DNA from: Fulvimonas sp. R45
Lineage (GTDB): Bacteria > Pseudomonadota > Gammaproteobacteria > Xanthomonadales > Rhodanobacteraceae
Direction of reading: 5' to 3'
Assembly (NCBI RefSeq): GCF_030504985.1
Contig: NZ_JASERU010000001.1
Location: forward strand, 124,001 to 188,000
Length of the DNA stretch: 64,000 bases
A program made the translations under genes and the position numbers. Below the pieces are notes generated by a model that did no database searches, had not been told where the DNA came from, and saw nothing but the letters and a program-made list of their open reading frames with translations. This document shows, in pieces, positions 36,426 through 47,691 of this stretch (the stretch's first letter is position 1; the number at the start of each line of letters is the position of its first letter).

Positions 36426-38999
36426 TCAGGCGGCGTCCGTCTCCGGCTCGGGCGCCGCGCCGTCGTCGCCGACGTCTTCGTCCGCCTCCAGCCGCACCAC
36501 GCTGACCAGCGATTCCTCGGCCGGCAGCCGGATCAGGGTAACGCCCTGGGTGTTGCGGCCAAGCTGGGAGATTTCCGCCACGCGGGTGCGCACCAGGGTG
36601 CCTTGGTTGGAAATCAGCATCAGCTCGTGCCCCTCGGTGACCTGCACCGCGGCCACCAGCGCGCCGTTGCGTTCGGAGCACTGGATGCCGATCACGCCCT
36701 GGGTGCCGCGGCCTTTCTTCGGGAACTCGTCCAGCGCGGTGCGCTTGCCGTAGCCGCGCGCGGTGGCGGTGAGCACGTCGCCCTCGGCCGCCACGATCAG
36801 CGAGACCACTTCCTCGCCCTCGGCCAGGCGCATGCCGCGCACGCCGGTGGCGGTGCGGCCCATCGAGCGCACGGTGTTCTCGTCGAAGCGGTTCACCTTG
36901 CCGTTGGAGGCGAACAGCAGGATGTCGCTGTTGCCGTCGGTCAGCTCCACGTTGACCAGCGCGTCGCCCTCGTCGAGCTTGATCGCCTGCTTGCCCTTCT
37001 GCAGTTGGAAGGCGAACTCGGTGAGCGGGGTCTTCTTCACCGTGCCGTGCCGGGTGGCGAAGAACACGTAGCGGTCCCCGGCGTACTCGCGCACCGGCAG
37101 CACGGCCTGCACCTTCTCGCCCGCGGCCAGCGGCAGCAGGTTGATGATCGGCTTGCCGCGCGCGCCCGGGCCGGCCTCGGGCATCTGGTAGACCTTGAGC
37201 CAGTAGACGCGGCCGGTGCTGGTGAAGGTGAGCAGGGTGTCGTGGGTGTTGACCACCCACAGCTGCTCGACCACGTCCTCGTCCTTCAGCGCCGAGGCCG
37301 AGCGCCCCTTGCCGCCGCGCCGCTGTGCACGGTAGGCGCTGGCCGGCTGGCGCTTGATGTAGCCGGTGTGCGACAGCGTCACCACCATGTCCTCGGGCGC
37401 GATCAGGTCGAGCACGTCGAGGTCTTCCTGCGAATGCTGGATCTCGGTGCGGCGCGCGTCGCCGTACTCGGCCTTGATGGCTTCCAGTTCCTCGCGGATC
37501 ACCTTGAGCAGCACGTCGGGGTTCTCGAGGATCTCGATCAGGCCGCGGATGGTGTCGAGGATCTGCCGGTACTCGTCGGACAGCTTTTCCTGCTCCAGCC
37601 CGGTCAGGCGGTGCAGGCGCATGGCGAGGATCTCCTGCGCCTGCGCGTCGGACAGCTGGTAGCCGTCCGGCTTGAGGCCGTCGCGCGGGTCCATGTCCTC
37701 GGGACGCGAGGCTTCCGCGCCGGCCGCGGCCAGCAGCGCGGCCACCATGCCGGGCTCCCACTTGCGCGCCAGCATGCGCTCGCGCGCCTCGGCCGGCGAG
37801 GCGGAATTGCGGATCAGCTCGATCATCGCGTCGATGTTGGCCAGCGCGACGGTCAAGCCTTCCAGGATGTGCGCCCGGGCGCGCGCCTTGCGCAGCTCGA
37901 AGATGGTGCGGCGGGTCACCACCTCGCGGCGGTGGCGGATGAAGGCCTCGAGGATCTCCTTGAGGTTGAGCAGGCGCGGCTGCCCGTCGACCAGCGCCAC
38001 CATGTTCACGCCGAAGGTGACCTGCAGCTGGGTCTGCTGGAACAGGTTGTTGAGCACCACGTCGGCCATCGCGTCCTTGCGGATCTCGATGACGACGCGC
38101 ATGCCGTCCTTGTCGGACTCGTCGCGCAGCTCGCTGATGCCCTCGATGCGCTTTTCCTTGACCAGCTCGGCGATCTTCTCGATCAGCCGCGCCTTGTTCA
38201 CCTGGTACGGGATCTCGTGGACGATGATCGTCTCGCGGCCGTTCGGCTCGGTCTCGATCTCGGTCTTGGCGCGCACCAGGATGCGGCCGCGCCCGGTGCG
38301 GTAGGCCTCGACGATGCCGGCGGCGCCGTTGATGATGCCGGCGGTCGGGAAGTCCGGCCCGGGGATGTGCTGCATCAGGTCGTCGACCGAGAGCGCGGGC
38401 TCGTCGATCAGCGCAATGGTGGCCGCGATTACTTCGTTGAGGTTGTGCGGCGGCACGTTGGTGGCCATGCCGACCGCGATGCCGGCCGAGCCGTTGATCA
38501 GCAGGTTCGGCACGCGCGTGGGCAGGACCAGCGGCTCCTGCTCCGACTCGTCGTAGTTCGGCCCGAAGTCGACCGTCTCCTTGTCGATGTCCGCCAGCAG
38601 CTCGTGGGTGAGGCGCGACATGCGCACCTCGGTGTAACGCATCGCCGCCGCGTTGTCGCCGTCGACCGAGCCGAAGTTGCCCTGGCCGTCGACCAGCATG
38701 TAGCGCAGCGAGAACGGCTGCGCCATGCGCACGATGGCGTCGTACACGGACGCGTCGCCGTGCGGGTGGTACTTACCGATCACGTCGCCGACCACGCGGG
38801 CCGACTTCTTGTAGGGCTTGTTCCAGGCGTTGCCCAGTTCGTTCATCGCGAACAGCACGCGGCGGTGCACGGGCTTGAGGCCGTCGCGCACGTCCGGGAG
38901 GGCGCGGCCCACGATCACGCTCATGGCGTAGTCGAGGTAGCTCTGGCGCATCTCGTCTTCGATGTTGACGCGGATGACTTCTTTGGCGAGTTCTGCCAT
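36426..38999 (-). CDS. gyrA: DNA gyrase subunit A
   Basis: GyrA cuts and rejoins DNA for gyrase supercoiling. The 857-residue protein has the catalytic Tyr122 in [11 protein letters not shown] and the GyrA box QRRGGKG. Numbering is the same as in E. coli through the quinolone region, which reads [17 protein letters not shown]: residue 83 is Ala (Ser in E. coli) and Asp87 is kept. The C-terminal beta-pinwheel ends in an acidic tail ([17 protein letters not shown]). The ATG at 38999 gives [17 protein letters not shown]. It follows gtrA-like and mtnA on the same strand; mtnA-gyrA linkage is usual in this order. Confidence 0.99.
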   Translation of the reverse strand: MAELAKEVIRVNIEDEMRQSYLDYAMSVIVGRALPDVRDGLKPVHRRVLFAMNELGNAWNKPYKKSARVVGDVIGKYHPHGDASVYDAIVRMAQPFSLRYMLVDGQGNFGSVDGDNAAAMRYTEVRMSRLTHELLADIDKETVDFGPNYDESEQEPLVLPTRVPNLLINGSAGIAVGMATNVPPHNLNEVIAATIALIDEPALSVDDLMQHIPGPDFPTAGIINGAAGIVEAYRTGRGRILVRAKTEIETEPNGRETIIVHEIPYQVNKARLIEKIAELVKEKRIEGISELRDESDKDGMRVVIEIRKDAMADVVLNNLFQQTQLQVTFGVNMVALVDGQPRLLNLKEILEAFIRHRREVVTRRTIFELRKARARAHILEGLTVALANIDAMIELIRNSASPAEARERMLARKWEPGMVAALLAAAGAEASRPEDMDPRDGLKPDGYQLSDAQAQEILAMRLHRLTGLEQEKLSDEYRQILDTIRGLIEILENPDVLLKVIREELEAIKAEYGDARRTEIQHSQEDLDVLDLIAPEDMVVTLSHTGYIKRQPASAYRAQRRGGKGRSASALKDEDVVEQLWVVNTHDTLLTFTSTGRVYWLKVYQMPEAGPGARGKPIINLLPLAAGEKVQAVLPVREYAGDRYVFFATRHGTVKKTPLTEFAFQLQKGKQAIKLDEGDALVNVELTDGNSDILLFASNGKVNRFDENTVRSMGRTATGVRGMRLAEGEEVVSLIVAAEGDVLTATARGYGKRTALDEFPKKGRGTQGVIGIQCSERNGALVAAVQVTEGHELMLISNQGTLVRTRVAEISQLGRNTQGVTLIRLPAEESLVSVVRLEADEDVGDDGAAPEPETDAA

Positions 39000-39137
39000 C
39001 AATCGGCTTCCCTGGGGATGGAAAAAGACCGCCTAGCGCGCGCCTCGTGCATGCGCGCAAGCGGGCTGGAGGCAATTGCGGAAGGGTACCACGAACGGCG
39101 TCAAATTGACAGTCTTTGCGCCTTGAGAATCAACGAC

Positions 39138-39548
39138 TTACGCGCCACTTTCCGGATGCCGGAAAAGCACTCCCCGCGCGGTGCCGAAGTTCACTGCCGC
39201 GGCCACCAGCGAACCGGCGGCCACCGCCGCGGCCGGCCAGCGGTGCGCAAACGGGAAACCCAGCAGCAGGGCCGCGTATACCCCGTAATTGACCAGCGCG
39301 CCCAGGCTCATCAGGCCCAGCCAGTGCAGCCATTCCGAGCCCGCGGAACGGCCGCTGCTGCGTCCGGCGAAGGTGTGCCGGCGGTTCCACCACCAGGTGG
39401 CGCTGGCCGCGCACATGAAGGACAGCACGCGTGCCAGGTACGGGTTCCAGCCGGCCAGCGAGACCAGCGCCTGCACCACGCCGGCGTCCACCACCAGCCC
39501 GATCGCGCCGCCGAGCGCGAACAGCGCGATCTCGCGGCGCAGCCTCAC
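39138..39548 (-). CDS. GtrA-family membrane protein
   Basis: The 136-residue protein has four hydrophobic helices, starting [20 protein letters not shown] and including [10 protein letters not shown]-type and WNRRHTFAG segments, the GtrA pattern. GtrA proteins are thought to flip polyprenyl-linked sugars for surface polysaccharide modification. No glycosyltransferase partner is adjacent, so the role here is open. The start is a GTG at 39548 that overlaps the mtnA stop (GTGA), showing translational coupling. A 138-base gap to gyrA probably holds the gyrA promoter, but I could not place it with confidence. Confidence 0.85.
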   Translation of the reverse strand: MRLRREIALFALGGAIGLVVDAGVVQALVSLAGWNPYLARVLSFMCAASATWWWNRRHTFAGRSSGRSAGSEWLHWLGLMSLGALVNYGVYAALLLGFPFAHRWPAAAVAAGSLVAAAVNFGTARGVLFRHPESGA

Positions 39549-40558
39549 CGGCCGAACATCGCCTGCATGGCGGCCGCGTTCGGCCGCTCGATCACGCCGC
39601 GCTCGGTGACGATGGCATCGATCAGTTCCGCCGGCGTCACGTCGAACACCGGGTTCCACGCCTCCGCGCCCTCCACCACCGTGCGGCGCCCCGCGGTCGA
39701 GAGCAGTTCGGCCGGGTCGCGCAGCTCGATCTCGATGGCCTCGCCGTCGGGCGTGGCCATGTCCACCGTGGACGACGGCGCCGCCACCATGAACTTCACG
39801 CCGTGGTGACGCGCGGCGATGGCCAGCTGGTAGGTGCCGATCTTGTTGGCGGTGTCGCCGTTGGCGGCGATGCGGTCGGCGCCCACGATCACCCATTGCA
39901 CCTCGCCCGCACGCATCAGGTGCGCCGCCGCCGAGTCGGCGATCAACTTCGCCGGGATGCCGTCGCGCACCAGTTCATACATGGTCAGCCGCGCGCCCTG
40001 CTGCCAGGGGCGCGTCTCGCCGGCGTACACCCGCGCGATGCGACCGGACGCCACGCCGGCGCGGATCACGCCCAGCGCGGTGCCGAAGCCGGCGGTGGCC
40101 AGCGAGCCGGTGTTGCAGTGGGTGAGCACGCCCGCGCCCGGCTCGATCAGCGACGCGCCGAGTTCGCCCATGTGGCGGTTGGCGGCGAGGTCCTCGTCCT
40201 GGATCGCCTGCGCCTCGCGCGCCAGCGCGGCGGCATCGGCGCCGGCGGCGATGCGCGCCTTCATGCGGTCCAGCGCCCACATCAGGTTCACCGCGGTGGG
40301 CCGCGCGGCGCGCAACATCGCCAGCGCGGGCTCCAGCGGCTCGCCTGCCCGCGCGGCCAGCACCACGCCCCAGGCGGCGGCGATGCCGATGGCCGGGGCG
40401 CCGCGCACCACCAGGTCGCGGATCGCCTGCGTCACCGCGGCGGCGTCGCGGCAGTCGATCCAGTGTTCCTGCTGGGGCAGCAGGCGCTGGTCCAGCAGGC
40501 GCAGGCGGTCGCCGTGCCATTGCACGGCACGGACGCGGTCGTAGCGGTCGTAATCCAT
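39545..40558 (-). CDS. mtnA: S-methyl-5-thioribose-1-phosphate isomerase
   Basis: MtnA isomerises methylthioribose 1-phosphate in methionine salvage. The 337-residue protein has [20 protein letters not shown], the catalytic Cys148 in [19 protein letters not shown] and Asp228 in [20 protein letters not shown], and ends with the eIF2B-like core ([20 protein letters not shown]). Length is normal. The ATG at 40558 gives [14 protein letters not shown]. No other salvage genes are visible nearby. It follows a pspC-like gene and overlaps the gtrA-like gene downstream. Confidence 0.96.
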   Translation of the reverse strand: MDYDRYDRVRAVQWHGDRLRLLDQRLLPQQEHWIDCRDAAAVTQAIRDLVVRGAPAIGIAAAWGVVLAARAGEPLEPALAMLRAARPTAVNLMWALDRMKARIAAGADAAALAREAQAIQDEDLAANRHMGELGASLIEPGAGVLTHCNTGSLATAGFGTALGVIRAGVASGRIARVYAGETRPWQQGARLTMYELVRDGIPAKLIADSAAAHLMRAGEVQWVIVGADRIAANGDTANKIGTYQLAIAARHHGVKFMVAAPSSTVDMATPDGEAIEIELRDPAELLSTAGRRTVVEGAEAWNPVFDVTPAELIDAIVTERGVIERPNAAAMQAMFGR

Positions 40559-40602
40559 CGAGTGGTTCGTGCTCGTCGGGGCGGGAAGGCGTCGCGGCGG
40601 AA

Positions 40603-40788
40603 TCAATGCTGCGGCATCACCAGCCACAGGATCAGGTAGATCAGGATGCCCGAGCCGCCCAGCAAGGTGAGGATGATCCAGCCGATCCGCACCATGGTGG
40701 GATCCCAGCCGAGATAGTCGGCGATGCCGCCGCACACGCCGGCCAGCATCCGATCGCTCGAACGGCAAAGTCGCTTCTGGACGTTCAT
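40603..40788 (-). CDS. PspC-domain small membrane protein
   Basis: The 61-residue protein is a bare PspC domain: [40 protein letters not shown], then a hydrophobic end [13 protein letters not shown]. PspC proteins sense or limit inner-membrane stress; stand-alone domains like this are of unknown role. The start at 40788 follows GGAGGGG by 3 bases, whereas the longer form reaching 40857 is unsupported. No pspA or pspB is nearby. It lies 44 bases upstream of mtnA on the same strand. Confidence 0.88.
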   Translation of the reverse strand: MNVQKRLCRSSDRMLAGVCGGIADYLGWDPTMVRIGWIILTLLGGSGILIYLILWLVMPQH

Positions 40789-40916
40789 CGCCCCTCCGGA
40801 TCGGGCCATGGCGCGCTGCGCGCCTCCGCTCGCAAGCCTAGCATGCGGCCGGCACATCCGCCCGCTCGATCGCTGGCTTAGAGTGCGCTTTCACCCGCCA
40901 CGCCATGGAGTACGCC

Positions 40917-41822
40917 ATGCCACCACGCGCCCGCGGAAAAGCCCGCCGACACGGCCTCGCCACGCTCGTCGCCGTCGGTGCGGCGGCCTGTTCCGTCACG
41001 CACGCCGCTGCGCCCGGATCGGTGCGCCACTGGGCGCCGCCCGGCATCTCCACGCCGATGTTCGAATCGCACGGCGCCTTCGACCCGCGCCACGGCGATT
41101 TCTACTTCGTGCGCAGCTCGCCCGCGTTCAGGGGCTGGCGGATCATGGTGAGCCATTGCGGCAAGCACGGCTGGGGCACGCCGGTGGATGCCAGTTTTGC
41201 CGGCGACGGTGTCGAAGCCGACCCCTTCCTCACGCCGGATGGCAGATGGCTCTACTTCATCTCCACCCGCTCCACCGATGGCGCCCGGCACAAGGATCTC
41301 GACCTCTGGCGCGTGGAGCGCGGGGCCGACGGCCACTGGGGCGAACCGCAGCGCCTGCCCGCACCGGTGAACTCCCGCGCCCAGGAATGGTTTCCGCGTC
41401 CGGCGACGGACGGCTGGCTGTACTTCGGCTCGGACCGCCCCGGCGGACTGGGGCGCACCGACATCTGGCGCGCGCGTCCGGACGCCGCCGGCCACTGGCA
41501 GGTGGAAAACCTGGGGTCGGCGATCAACGCGGCCGGCGACGAGTACGAGGCCCTGCCCTCCCCCGACGGCAAGCGGCTGGTCGTGATGGCGTCCGACGGG
41601 CTCTACCTGAGCCGGCGCCAGCCGGACGGCCGCTGGGGGCCGAAGCAGAGGCTGGGCCCCGAGGTGGACGCCAACGGCAGCGAGATCGGCGCGGCCTTCT
41701 CGCCCAGCGGCAAGTCGCTGCTGTTCGCGCGCGACACGAAGGGACCGTTGTCCGGCGAGTTCTTCGTGTGGCAGCCGGAAGGCGCGGAGGACTGGCCGCC
41801 CTCCTGCCCGGCAAAGGGATGA
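40917..41822 (+). CDS. Exported PD40-repeat beta-propeller protein
   Basis: The 301-residue protein has a basic, then hydrophobic signal peptide (RHGLATLVAVGAAACSVTHA) and at least four WD40-like PD40 repeats: DPFLTPDGRWLYFISTR, WFPRPATDGWLYFGSDR, ALPSPDGKRLVVMAS and AAFSPSGKSLLFARD. It resembles the TolB propeller without its N-terminal domain, so a periplasmic binding or enzymatic role is likely but unknown. I chose the ATG at 40917 because GGAG lies 6 bases upstream; an ATG at 40905 is also in frame. It is divergent from pspC and converges on phaC. Confidence 0.82.
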   Translation: MPPRARGKARRHGLATLVAVGAAACSVTHAAAPGSVRHWAPPGISTPMFESHGAFDPRHGDFYFVRSSPAFRGWRIMVSHCGKHGWGTPVDASFAGDGVEADPFLTPDGRWLYFISTRSTDGARHKDLDLWRVERGADGHWGEPQRLPAPVNSRAQEWFPRPATDGWLYFGSDRPGGLGRTDIWRARPDAAGHWQVENLGSAINAAGDEYEALPSPDGKRLVVMASDGLYLSRRQPDGRWGPKQRLGPEVDANGSEIGAAFSPSGKSLLFARDTKGPLSGEFFVWQPEGAEDWPPSCPAKG

Positions 41823-41879
41823 TGAGAGCGCGCGCAAACAGCTCCCGGCGCGGGCCACGGGGAGACTTTGAACAGGCTC

Positions 41880-42944
41880 TCAGCGCTGCGCCAGCCAGCG
41901 ATGGATGGCCGGCGCCACCTCGCGCTGGGCGCGGCCGGAGACGTAGATGCCGATGTGGCCGCCCTTGAACGGCAGCTCGGTGTAGTCGGTGCTGCCCACG
42001 TGGCGGGCCAGCGCACGCGAGGCGTCGGGCGGCACCAGGTGGTCCTGCTCGGCATAGATGTTCAGCACCGGCTGGGTGACCATGCCGAGGTCCACCGGCC
42101 GGCCACCGATCTCCAGCGTGCCCTTCACCAGCTTGTTGCCCTGGTAGAAATCCTTGATGAACTGGCGGAACGCCTCGCCGGCCTGGTCGGGCGAGTCGAA
42201 GATCCAGCGCTCCATGCGCAGGAAATTCTCCAGCTCCGCCGGCTTGTCCAGGATGTCGACCATGGCCACGTACTTCTGCTGCAGCAGGCGCACCGGCTTC
42301 AGCGTGAGGTAGACCCAGTTCATCAGCGCCGCCGGCACGTTGCCCAGGGTGTCGACGAACAGGTCCGCGTCCACGTCCTGCACCCAGTGCGAGAGCATGT
42401 TGTCCGGCGTGCGGAAATCCACCGGCGTGACCATGGTGACGAGGTTCCTGACCTTCTCCGGGTGCATCGCGGTGTAGCACAGCGAGAATGCCCCGCCCTG
42501 GCAGATGCCGAGCAGGTTGACCGCGTCCAGGCCGTGGCGGGCGCGCACCGCGTCCACGCAGCGGTCAAGGTAGCCGTTGAGGTAGTCGTCGAGCGTGAGC
42601 CAGCGGTCGGCGCCGTCCGGGTAGCCCCAGTCGATCAGGTAGACGTCCTCGCCCTGCGCCAGCAGGTTGCGCACCAGCGAGCGGTCGGGCTGCAGGTCGG
42701 TCATCCACACCGTGTTGACCAGGGCGTACACGATCAGCGTGGGCGTCTTCGCCGTGGGTTCGCGTTCGCCCAGCATGTGCCAGACGGTGAGCTTGTCCTC
42801 GCGGTAAACGGCTTCGCGCGGCGTATCGGCGTAACCGGGCTCGGACAGGCCGCGCAGCCGCGGCAGGCCGGCGGCGAGACGGCGCTGGAACTCGGCCATT
42901 TCCTGCAGCGCGCGGGCGGGGTCGATGCGCAAGGGACTGGACAT
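41880..42944 (-). CDS. phaC: Class III polyhydroxyalkanoate synthase catalytic subunit PhaC
   Basis: PhaC polymerises hydroxyacyl-CoA into storage polyester. The 354-residue size is that of the short class III (or IV) enzymes. The lipase-like box GICQGG carries Cys148, and Asp301 (AEQDHLVPP) and His330 (KGGHIGIYV) complete the triad; this matches the class III arrangement nearly residue for residue. It needs PhaE for activity, and phaE lies 9 bases upstream on the same strand. No phaA, phaB or phasin gene is visible in the window, so monomer supply must come from elsewhere. Confidence 0.96.
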   Translation of the reverse strand: MSSPLRIDPARALQEMAEFQRRLAAGLPRLRGLSEPGYADTPREAVYREDKLTVWHMLGEREPTAKTPTLIVYALVNTVWMTDLQPDRSLVRNLLAQGEDVYLIDWGYPDGADRWLTLDDYLNGYLDRCVDAVRARHGLDAVNLLGICQGGAFSLCYTAMHPEKVRNLVTMVTPVDFRTPDNMLSHWVQDVDADLFVDTLGNVPAALMNWVYLTLKPVRLLQQKYVAMVDILDKPAELENFLRMERWIFDSPDQAGEAFRQFIKDFYQGNKLVKGTLEIGGRPVDLGMVTQPVLNIYAEQDHLVPPDASRALARHVGSTDYTELPFKGGHIGIYVSGRAQREVAPAIHRWLAQR

Positions 42945-42953
42945 GACGGCTCC

Positions 42954-43925
42954 TTACTTGCGACCGCGCGGCGCGGGCCGCTTTGCGGGGGGCGCAGCGC
43001 GCCTCGCGGCGGGCGGTGCCTTCGCCCGTTTCGCCACCGGGCGGCTGGCCGTCTTTACGGCCATGTCGCGGCGGCCTTCCAGCGCGTCCAGGCGCCGGGC
43101 CAGCGCATCCAGTTCGGCGCGCACGGCAGCCAGTGCACCGGTGCCGGCATCGCCGCGGACAGTACGCAGTTCGCGACGCACCTGCTGCAGTCGCTGCCCC
43201 AGGCTGTCCACCTCGCCGCGCGTGGGCACGCCGAGTTCGCGGCTGCACTGCTCGACCAGTTGGCGCTGCAGGCGGCGCAGCTTCATCTGCGCGTTGGACA
43301 TCGCGCCGTAGGCTTCGCGGAATTCGTCGGTGAGCGCGATCTCGGCATAGGCGTCCTCGGCGGCGTCCACCCACAGGTCGTACAGCGCCTTCAGCGAATC
43401 CACCGCCTGTCCTGCCGCGGCCATGTCCGCCAGCTTCGCCTGCAGGCGCGCGACGCCCTGGCTGCCGGCACGCTGCAGCAGGGCCTGGTAGCGCGCGCCG
43501 GTTTCCCGGCATTCCGCCATCGCCGCGGCCAAGGCCTGCTGCTGCAGTTGCTGTTCGCGGGTGTAGCCGAAGGCGGCCACCGGGGCGGCGCCGGCCGGCT
43601 GCGCCAGCGCCTGCTGCCACCAGGCCAGCCATGCCGCGCCCGGATCGGCGCCAGGCGGAGGCACGGCGAACGCCGGCCCGCCCGGGAAGGAAGCGTGCGG
43701 AAACGGGCCGCCCTGCGCCGGCCAGGCCGGTGCGGCATGGGTCGTGCCCGCGGCCATGCCCTGCAGCCAGTCCAGGTAGGGTTTCAGGCTCGCCATGTGC
43801 GGAAGCGGTTCGTCCGCGGCGCCGCCCGCCGGCGCCGGCGGCTGCAGGCCGCGCAGCCACGCGTCCCACGAATCCCGGGCCAGCGCCTGCCAGCCCTGCA
43901 GGAATTCGTCCGCCTGTCCGGCCAT
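42954..43925 (-). CDS. phaE: Class III PHA synthase subunit PhaE
   Basis: PhaE is the partner subunit of class III PHA synthase. The 323-residue protein is poor in known motifs but has the family core SLKALYDLWVDAAEDAYAEI, ALTDEFREAYGAMSNAQMKL and a coiled coil ending LDALARRLDALEGR. The last 35 residues form a strongly basic Lys/Arg/Pro/Ala tail (VAKRAKAPPAARRAAPPAKR) like histone H1 or the DNA-binding tail of PhaF. GAGGAG precedes the ATG at 43925. It is followed by phaC after 9 bases. The strong hairpin at 43988-44014 separates it from pnp. Confidence 0.9.
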   Translation of the reverse strand: MAGQADEFLQGWQALARDSWDAWLRGLQPPAPAGGAADEPLPHMASLKPYLDWLQGMAAGTTHAAPAWPAQGGPFPHASFPGGPAFAVPPPGADPGAAWLAWWQQALAQPAGAAPVAAFGYTREQQLQQQALAAAMAECRETGARYQALLQRAGSQGVARLQAKLADMAAAGQAVDSLKALYDLWVDAAEDAYAEIALTDEFREAYGAMSNAQMKLRRLQRQLVEQCSRELGVPTRGEVDSLGQRLQQVRRELRTVRGDAGTGALAAVRAELDALARRLDALEGRRDMAVKTASRPVAKRAKAPPAARRAAPPAKRPAPRGRK

Positions 43926-43981
43926 GCCGGTCTCCTCGATGCGTGGGTGCGACGGACATCGTAGCAAATGCGCCCCCGTAC

Positions 43982-44014
43982 AAACGCGCGGGGCCCGGTC
44001 ATGCCGGGCCCCGC
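43982..44014 (-). terminator. Probable terminator of the rimP-pnp operon
   Basis: On the minus strand GCGGGGCCCGG and CCGGGCCCCGC form a perfect 11-pair stem around CATGA, followed by GCGTTTG. It begins 34 bases after the pnp stop. The T run is short, so termination may be partial. Confidence 0.65.
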
Positions 44015-44047
44015 ATGGAACGTTTCGCCGCCGCGGCGGCGCGCCGG

Positions 44048-46153
<2,106 letters not shown>

Positions 46154-46164
46154 GATGATTTCCT

Positions 46165-46292
46165 ATTGAAGAGTGCGGCCACGGATGGCCGCTTTTTGAT
46201 CTCCGCGTTCATGCACGAACGCATAAATCAAACAGTGCGGCCATGGATGGCCGCTTCTCGATCCTCGCGTTCATGGACGAACGCAGAAATCA
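46165..46292. repeat. Tandem hairpin repeat between rpsO and pnp
   Basis: Two copies of a roughly 59-base unit (46172-46230 and 46234-46292) stand in tandem. Each holds a hairpin with GCGGCC arms around ACGGAT or ATGGAT and a second one with GCGTTC/GAACGC arms. The first copy, from 46165 to 46199, is identical over 35 bases to the reverse complement of 52722-52756. On the plus strand it ends in a T run, so it would terminate antisense transcription. On the minus strand it forms four hairpins between rpsO and pnp. The second copy covers the rpsO stop codon. Confidence 0.85.
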
Positions 46293-46559
46293 CCTACGCA
46301 GGCCGAGGCGCTCGATCAGGCTCTGGTAGCGAGCCAGGTCGTTGTCCTTCAGGTAGGCCAGCAGGCTCTTGCGGCGGTTCACCAGCTGCAGCAGGCCGCG
46401 GCGGGAGTGGTGGTCCTGCTTGTGGGTCTTGAAGTGGTCGGTCAGGTGGTCGATGCGGGCGGACAGCAGGGCCACCTGCACTTCCGGCGAACCGGTATCG
46501 TTCGGCACGCGGCCGTAATCAGCAATGATCTTGCTGGTCTGTTCTACAGTGAGAGACAT
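46290..46559 (-). CDS. rpsO: 30S ribosomal protein S15
   Basis: S15 binds 16S rRNA early in small-subunit assembly. The 89-residue protein has exactly the usual length and sequence pattern ([60 protein letters not shown]). The ATG at 46559 gives [11 protein letters not shown]. It has its own promoter (46665-46694) and a leader of about 100 bases containing a 16-pair inverted repeat; in other bacteria S15 represses its own leader, so such control is likely. It precedes pnp. Confidence 0.98.
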   Translation of the reverse strand: MSLTVEQTSKIIADYGRVPNDTGSPEVQVALLSARIDHLTDHFKTHKQDHHSRRGLLQLVNRRKSLLAYLKDNDLARYQSLIERLGLRR

Positions 46560-46582
46560 GGTTACTTTTCCTCGAAAGCGAC

Positions 46583-46631
46583 ACGAAGCTTGCGCAACAT
46601 CACCACAGCGATGCCGTTGCGCAAGCTTCGT
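46583..46631 (-). promoter_or_regulatory. Long hairpin in the rpsO leader
   Basis: The arms 46583-46598 and 46616-46631 are exact reverse complements over 16 bases (ACGAAGCTTGCGCAAC), spaced by 17. It lies between the rpsO promoter and start, ending 23 bases before the ATG. It could be the S15 autoregulatory site or an RNase III site. There is no T run directly after it, so it is not a simple terminator. Confidence 0.65.
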
Positions 46632-46664
46632 CCAGTTGATGAAACGCGACAATACAAGCGGCAT

Positions 46665-46694
46665 ATTCTAGCTAGAGCGGGCGCACCGCAACAA
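46665..46694 (-). promoter_or_regulatory. Internal sigma-70 promoter of rpsO
   Basis: On the minus strand TTGTTG, 18 bases, then TAGAAT, in the 185-base gap after truB. It would give a leader of about 100 bases containing the long hairpin. In E. coli rpsO also has its own promoter here. Confidence 0.7.
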
Positions 46695-46744
46695 GACCGC
46701 GGCCCGGCGGCGCCCGCTCCGGGGCCGGAAACGTGGACTGCCGC

Positions 46745-47671
46745 TCATGCGGGGGGCAGGTTGAAGCCGCGCAGGATCTGCATCCGCCCCCCCTCGTCCA
46801 GCTCGCCCAGCGCCAGCAGGCGGCCGTCGCTGGCGAAGGCGGCGCAGCGGCCCGGCGCCCGGCCCGGCAGCTCGATCCGGCGCCCCTGCACCACCGCCAG
46901 GCTCTGGGCCGCGTCCAGGTGCAGCGCGGGCAGGTCCGCCACCGCGACGTCGATCGGCAGCAGCAGCCCCTGCAGCGCCTGGTCGCCCTGCGCCATGGCC
47001 TGTTCCAGCTGCTCCAGGGTGGTCATCGACGGTTCGCGGAACGGCTCCACCCACAGCCGGCGCAGGGAGGCCAGGTGGGCGCCGCAGCCCAGCGCCTCGC
47101 CCAGGTCCACCGCCAGGCTGCGGATGTAGGTGCCCGAGCCGCATTCCACGTACAGGTCCAGGCGGTCCGCGGCGTGGCCGCGCGCCTCCAGGCGGAAGAT
47201 ATCCACCTCGCGGGGCGGCACGTCCACCGCCTCGCCGCGGCGTGCCTTCACGTACAGCGGCTCGCCGCCCTGTTTCAGCGCCGAATACGCCGGCGGCACC
47301 TGCACGATGCGCCCGCGGAAGCGCGCCAGGGCGGCCTCGACCCGGGCCTCGTCCAGCACCGGGACCGGGCGCTCGGCGACGATGTCCCCCTCGCGGTCCG
47401 CCGTGGTGGTGGTGATGCCGAGGCGGCATTCCGCCAGGTAGGCCTTGCGCGAGCCCAGCAGGCCATGGGCCAGCTTGGTCGCCTCGCCGAAGCACAGCGG
47501 CAGCAGGCCGGTGGCCAGGGGGTCCAGCGCGCCGGCGTGGCCACCCTTGGCGGCGCGCAGCGTGCGGCGCGCCGACTGCAGCGCCTGGCTGGAGCTCAGC
47601 CCCTCGGGCTTGTCCAGCAGCACGATGCCGTGCAGCTCGCGGAAACGGATGCGATGACGGTACTGGCCCAC
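46745..47671 (-). CDS. truB: tRNA pseudouridine(55) synthase TruB
   Basis: TruB converts U55 of tRNA to pseudouridine. The 308-residue protein has the family start FRELHGIVLLDKPEGLSSSQ, the catalytic Asp50 in GGHAGALDPLATGLLPLCFG, RGRIVQVPPAYSALKQGGEP and CGSGTYIRSLAVDLGEALGC, with a C-terminal PUA-like part. I place the start at a GTG at 47671, 20 bases after the rbfA stop; the open frame runs further up but over rbfA. It lies between rbfA and rpsO in the conserved order. Confidence 0.95.
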   Translation of the reverse strand: MGQYRHRIRFRELHGIVLLDKPEGLSSSQALQSARRTLRAAKGGHAGALDPLATGLLPLCFGEATKLAHGLLGSRKAYLAECRLGITTTTADREGDIVAERPVPVLDEARVEAALARFRGRIVQVPPAYSALKQGGEPLYVKARRGEAVDVPPREVDIFRLEARGHAADRLDLYVECGSGTYIRSLAVDLGEALGCGAHLASLRRLWVEPFREPSMTTLEQLEQAMAQGDQALQGLLLPIDVAVADLPALHLDAAQSLAVVQGRRIELPGRAPGRCAAFASDGRLLALGELDEGGRMQILRGFNLPPA

Positions 47672-47691
47672 GGTGTAGCGGTATCCGGCGC

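Noticed and set aside
36414-39809. A 1131-codon plus-strand frame over gyrA
   Set aside because: Antisense shadow of gyrA, with repetitive Gly/His/Leu/Asp composition and no recognisable domain.
46166-46432. Small plus-strand reading frame with peptide ATDGRFLISAF
   Set aside because: It is produced by the hairpin repeat and overlaps rpsO in antisense; the related peptide at the rimP-nusA junction has the same origin.
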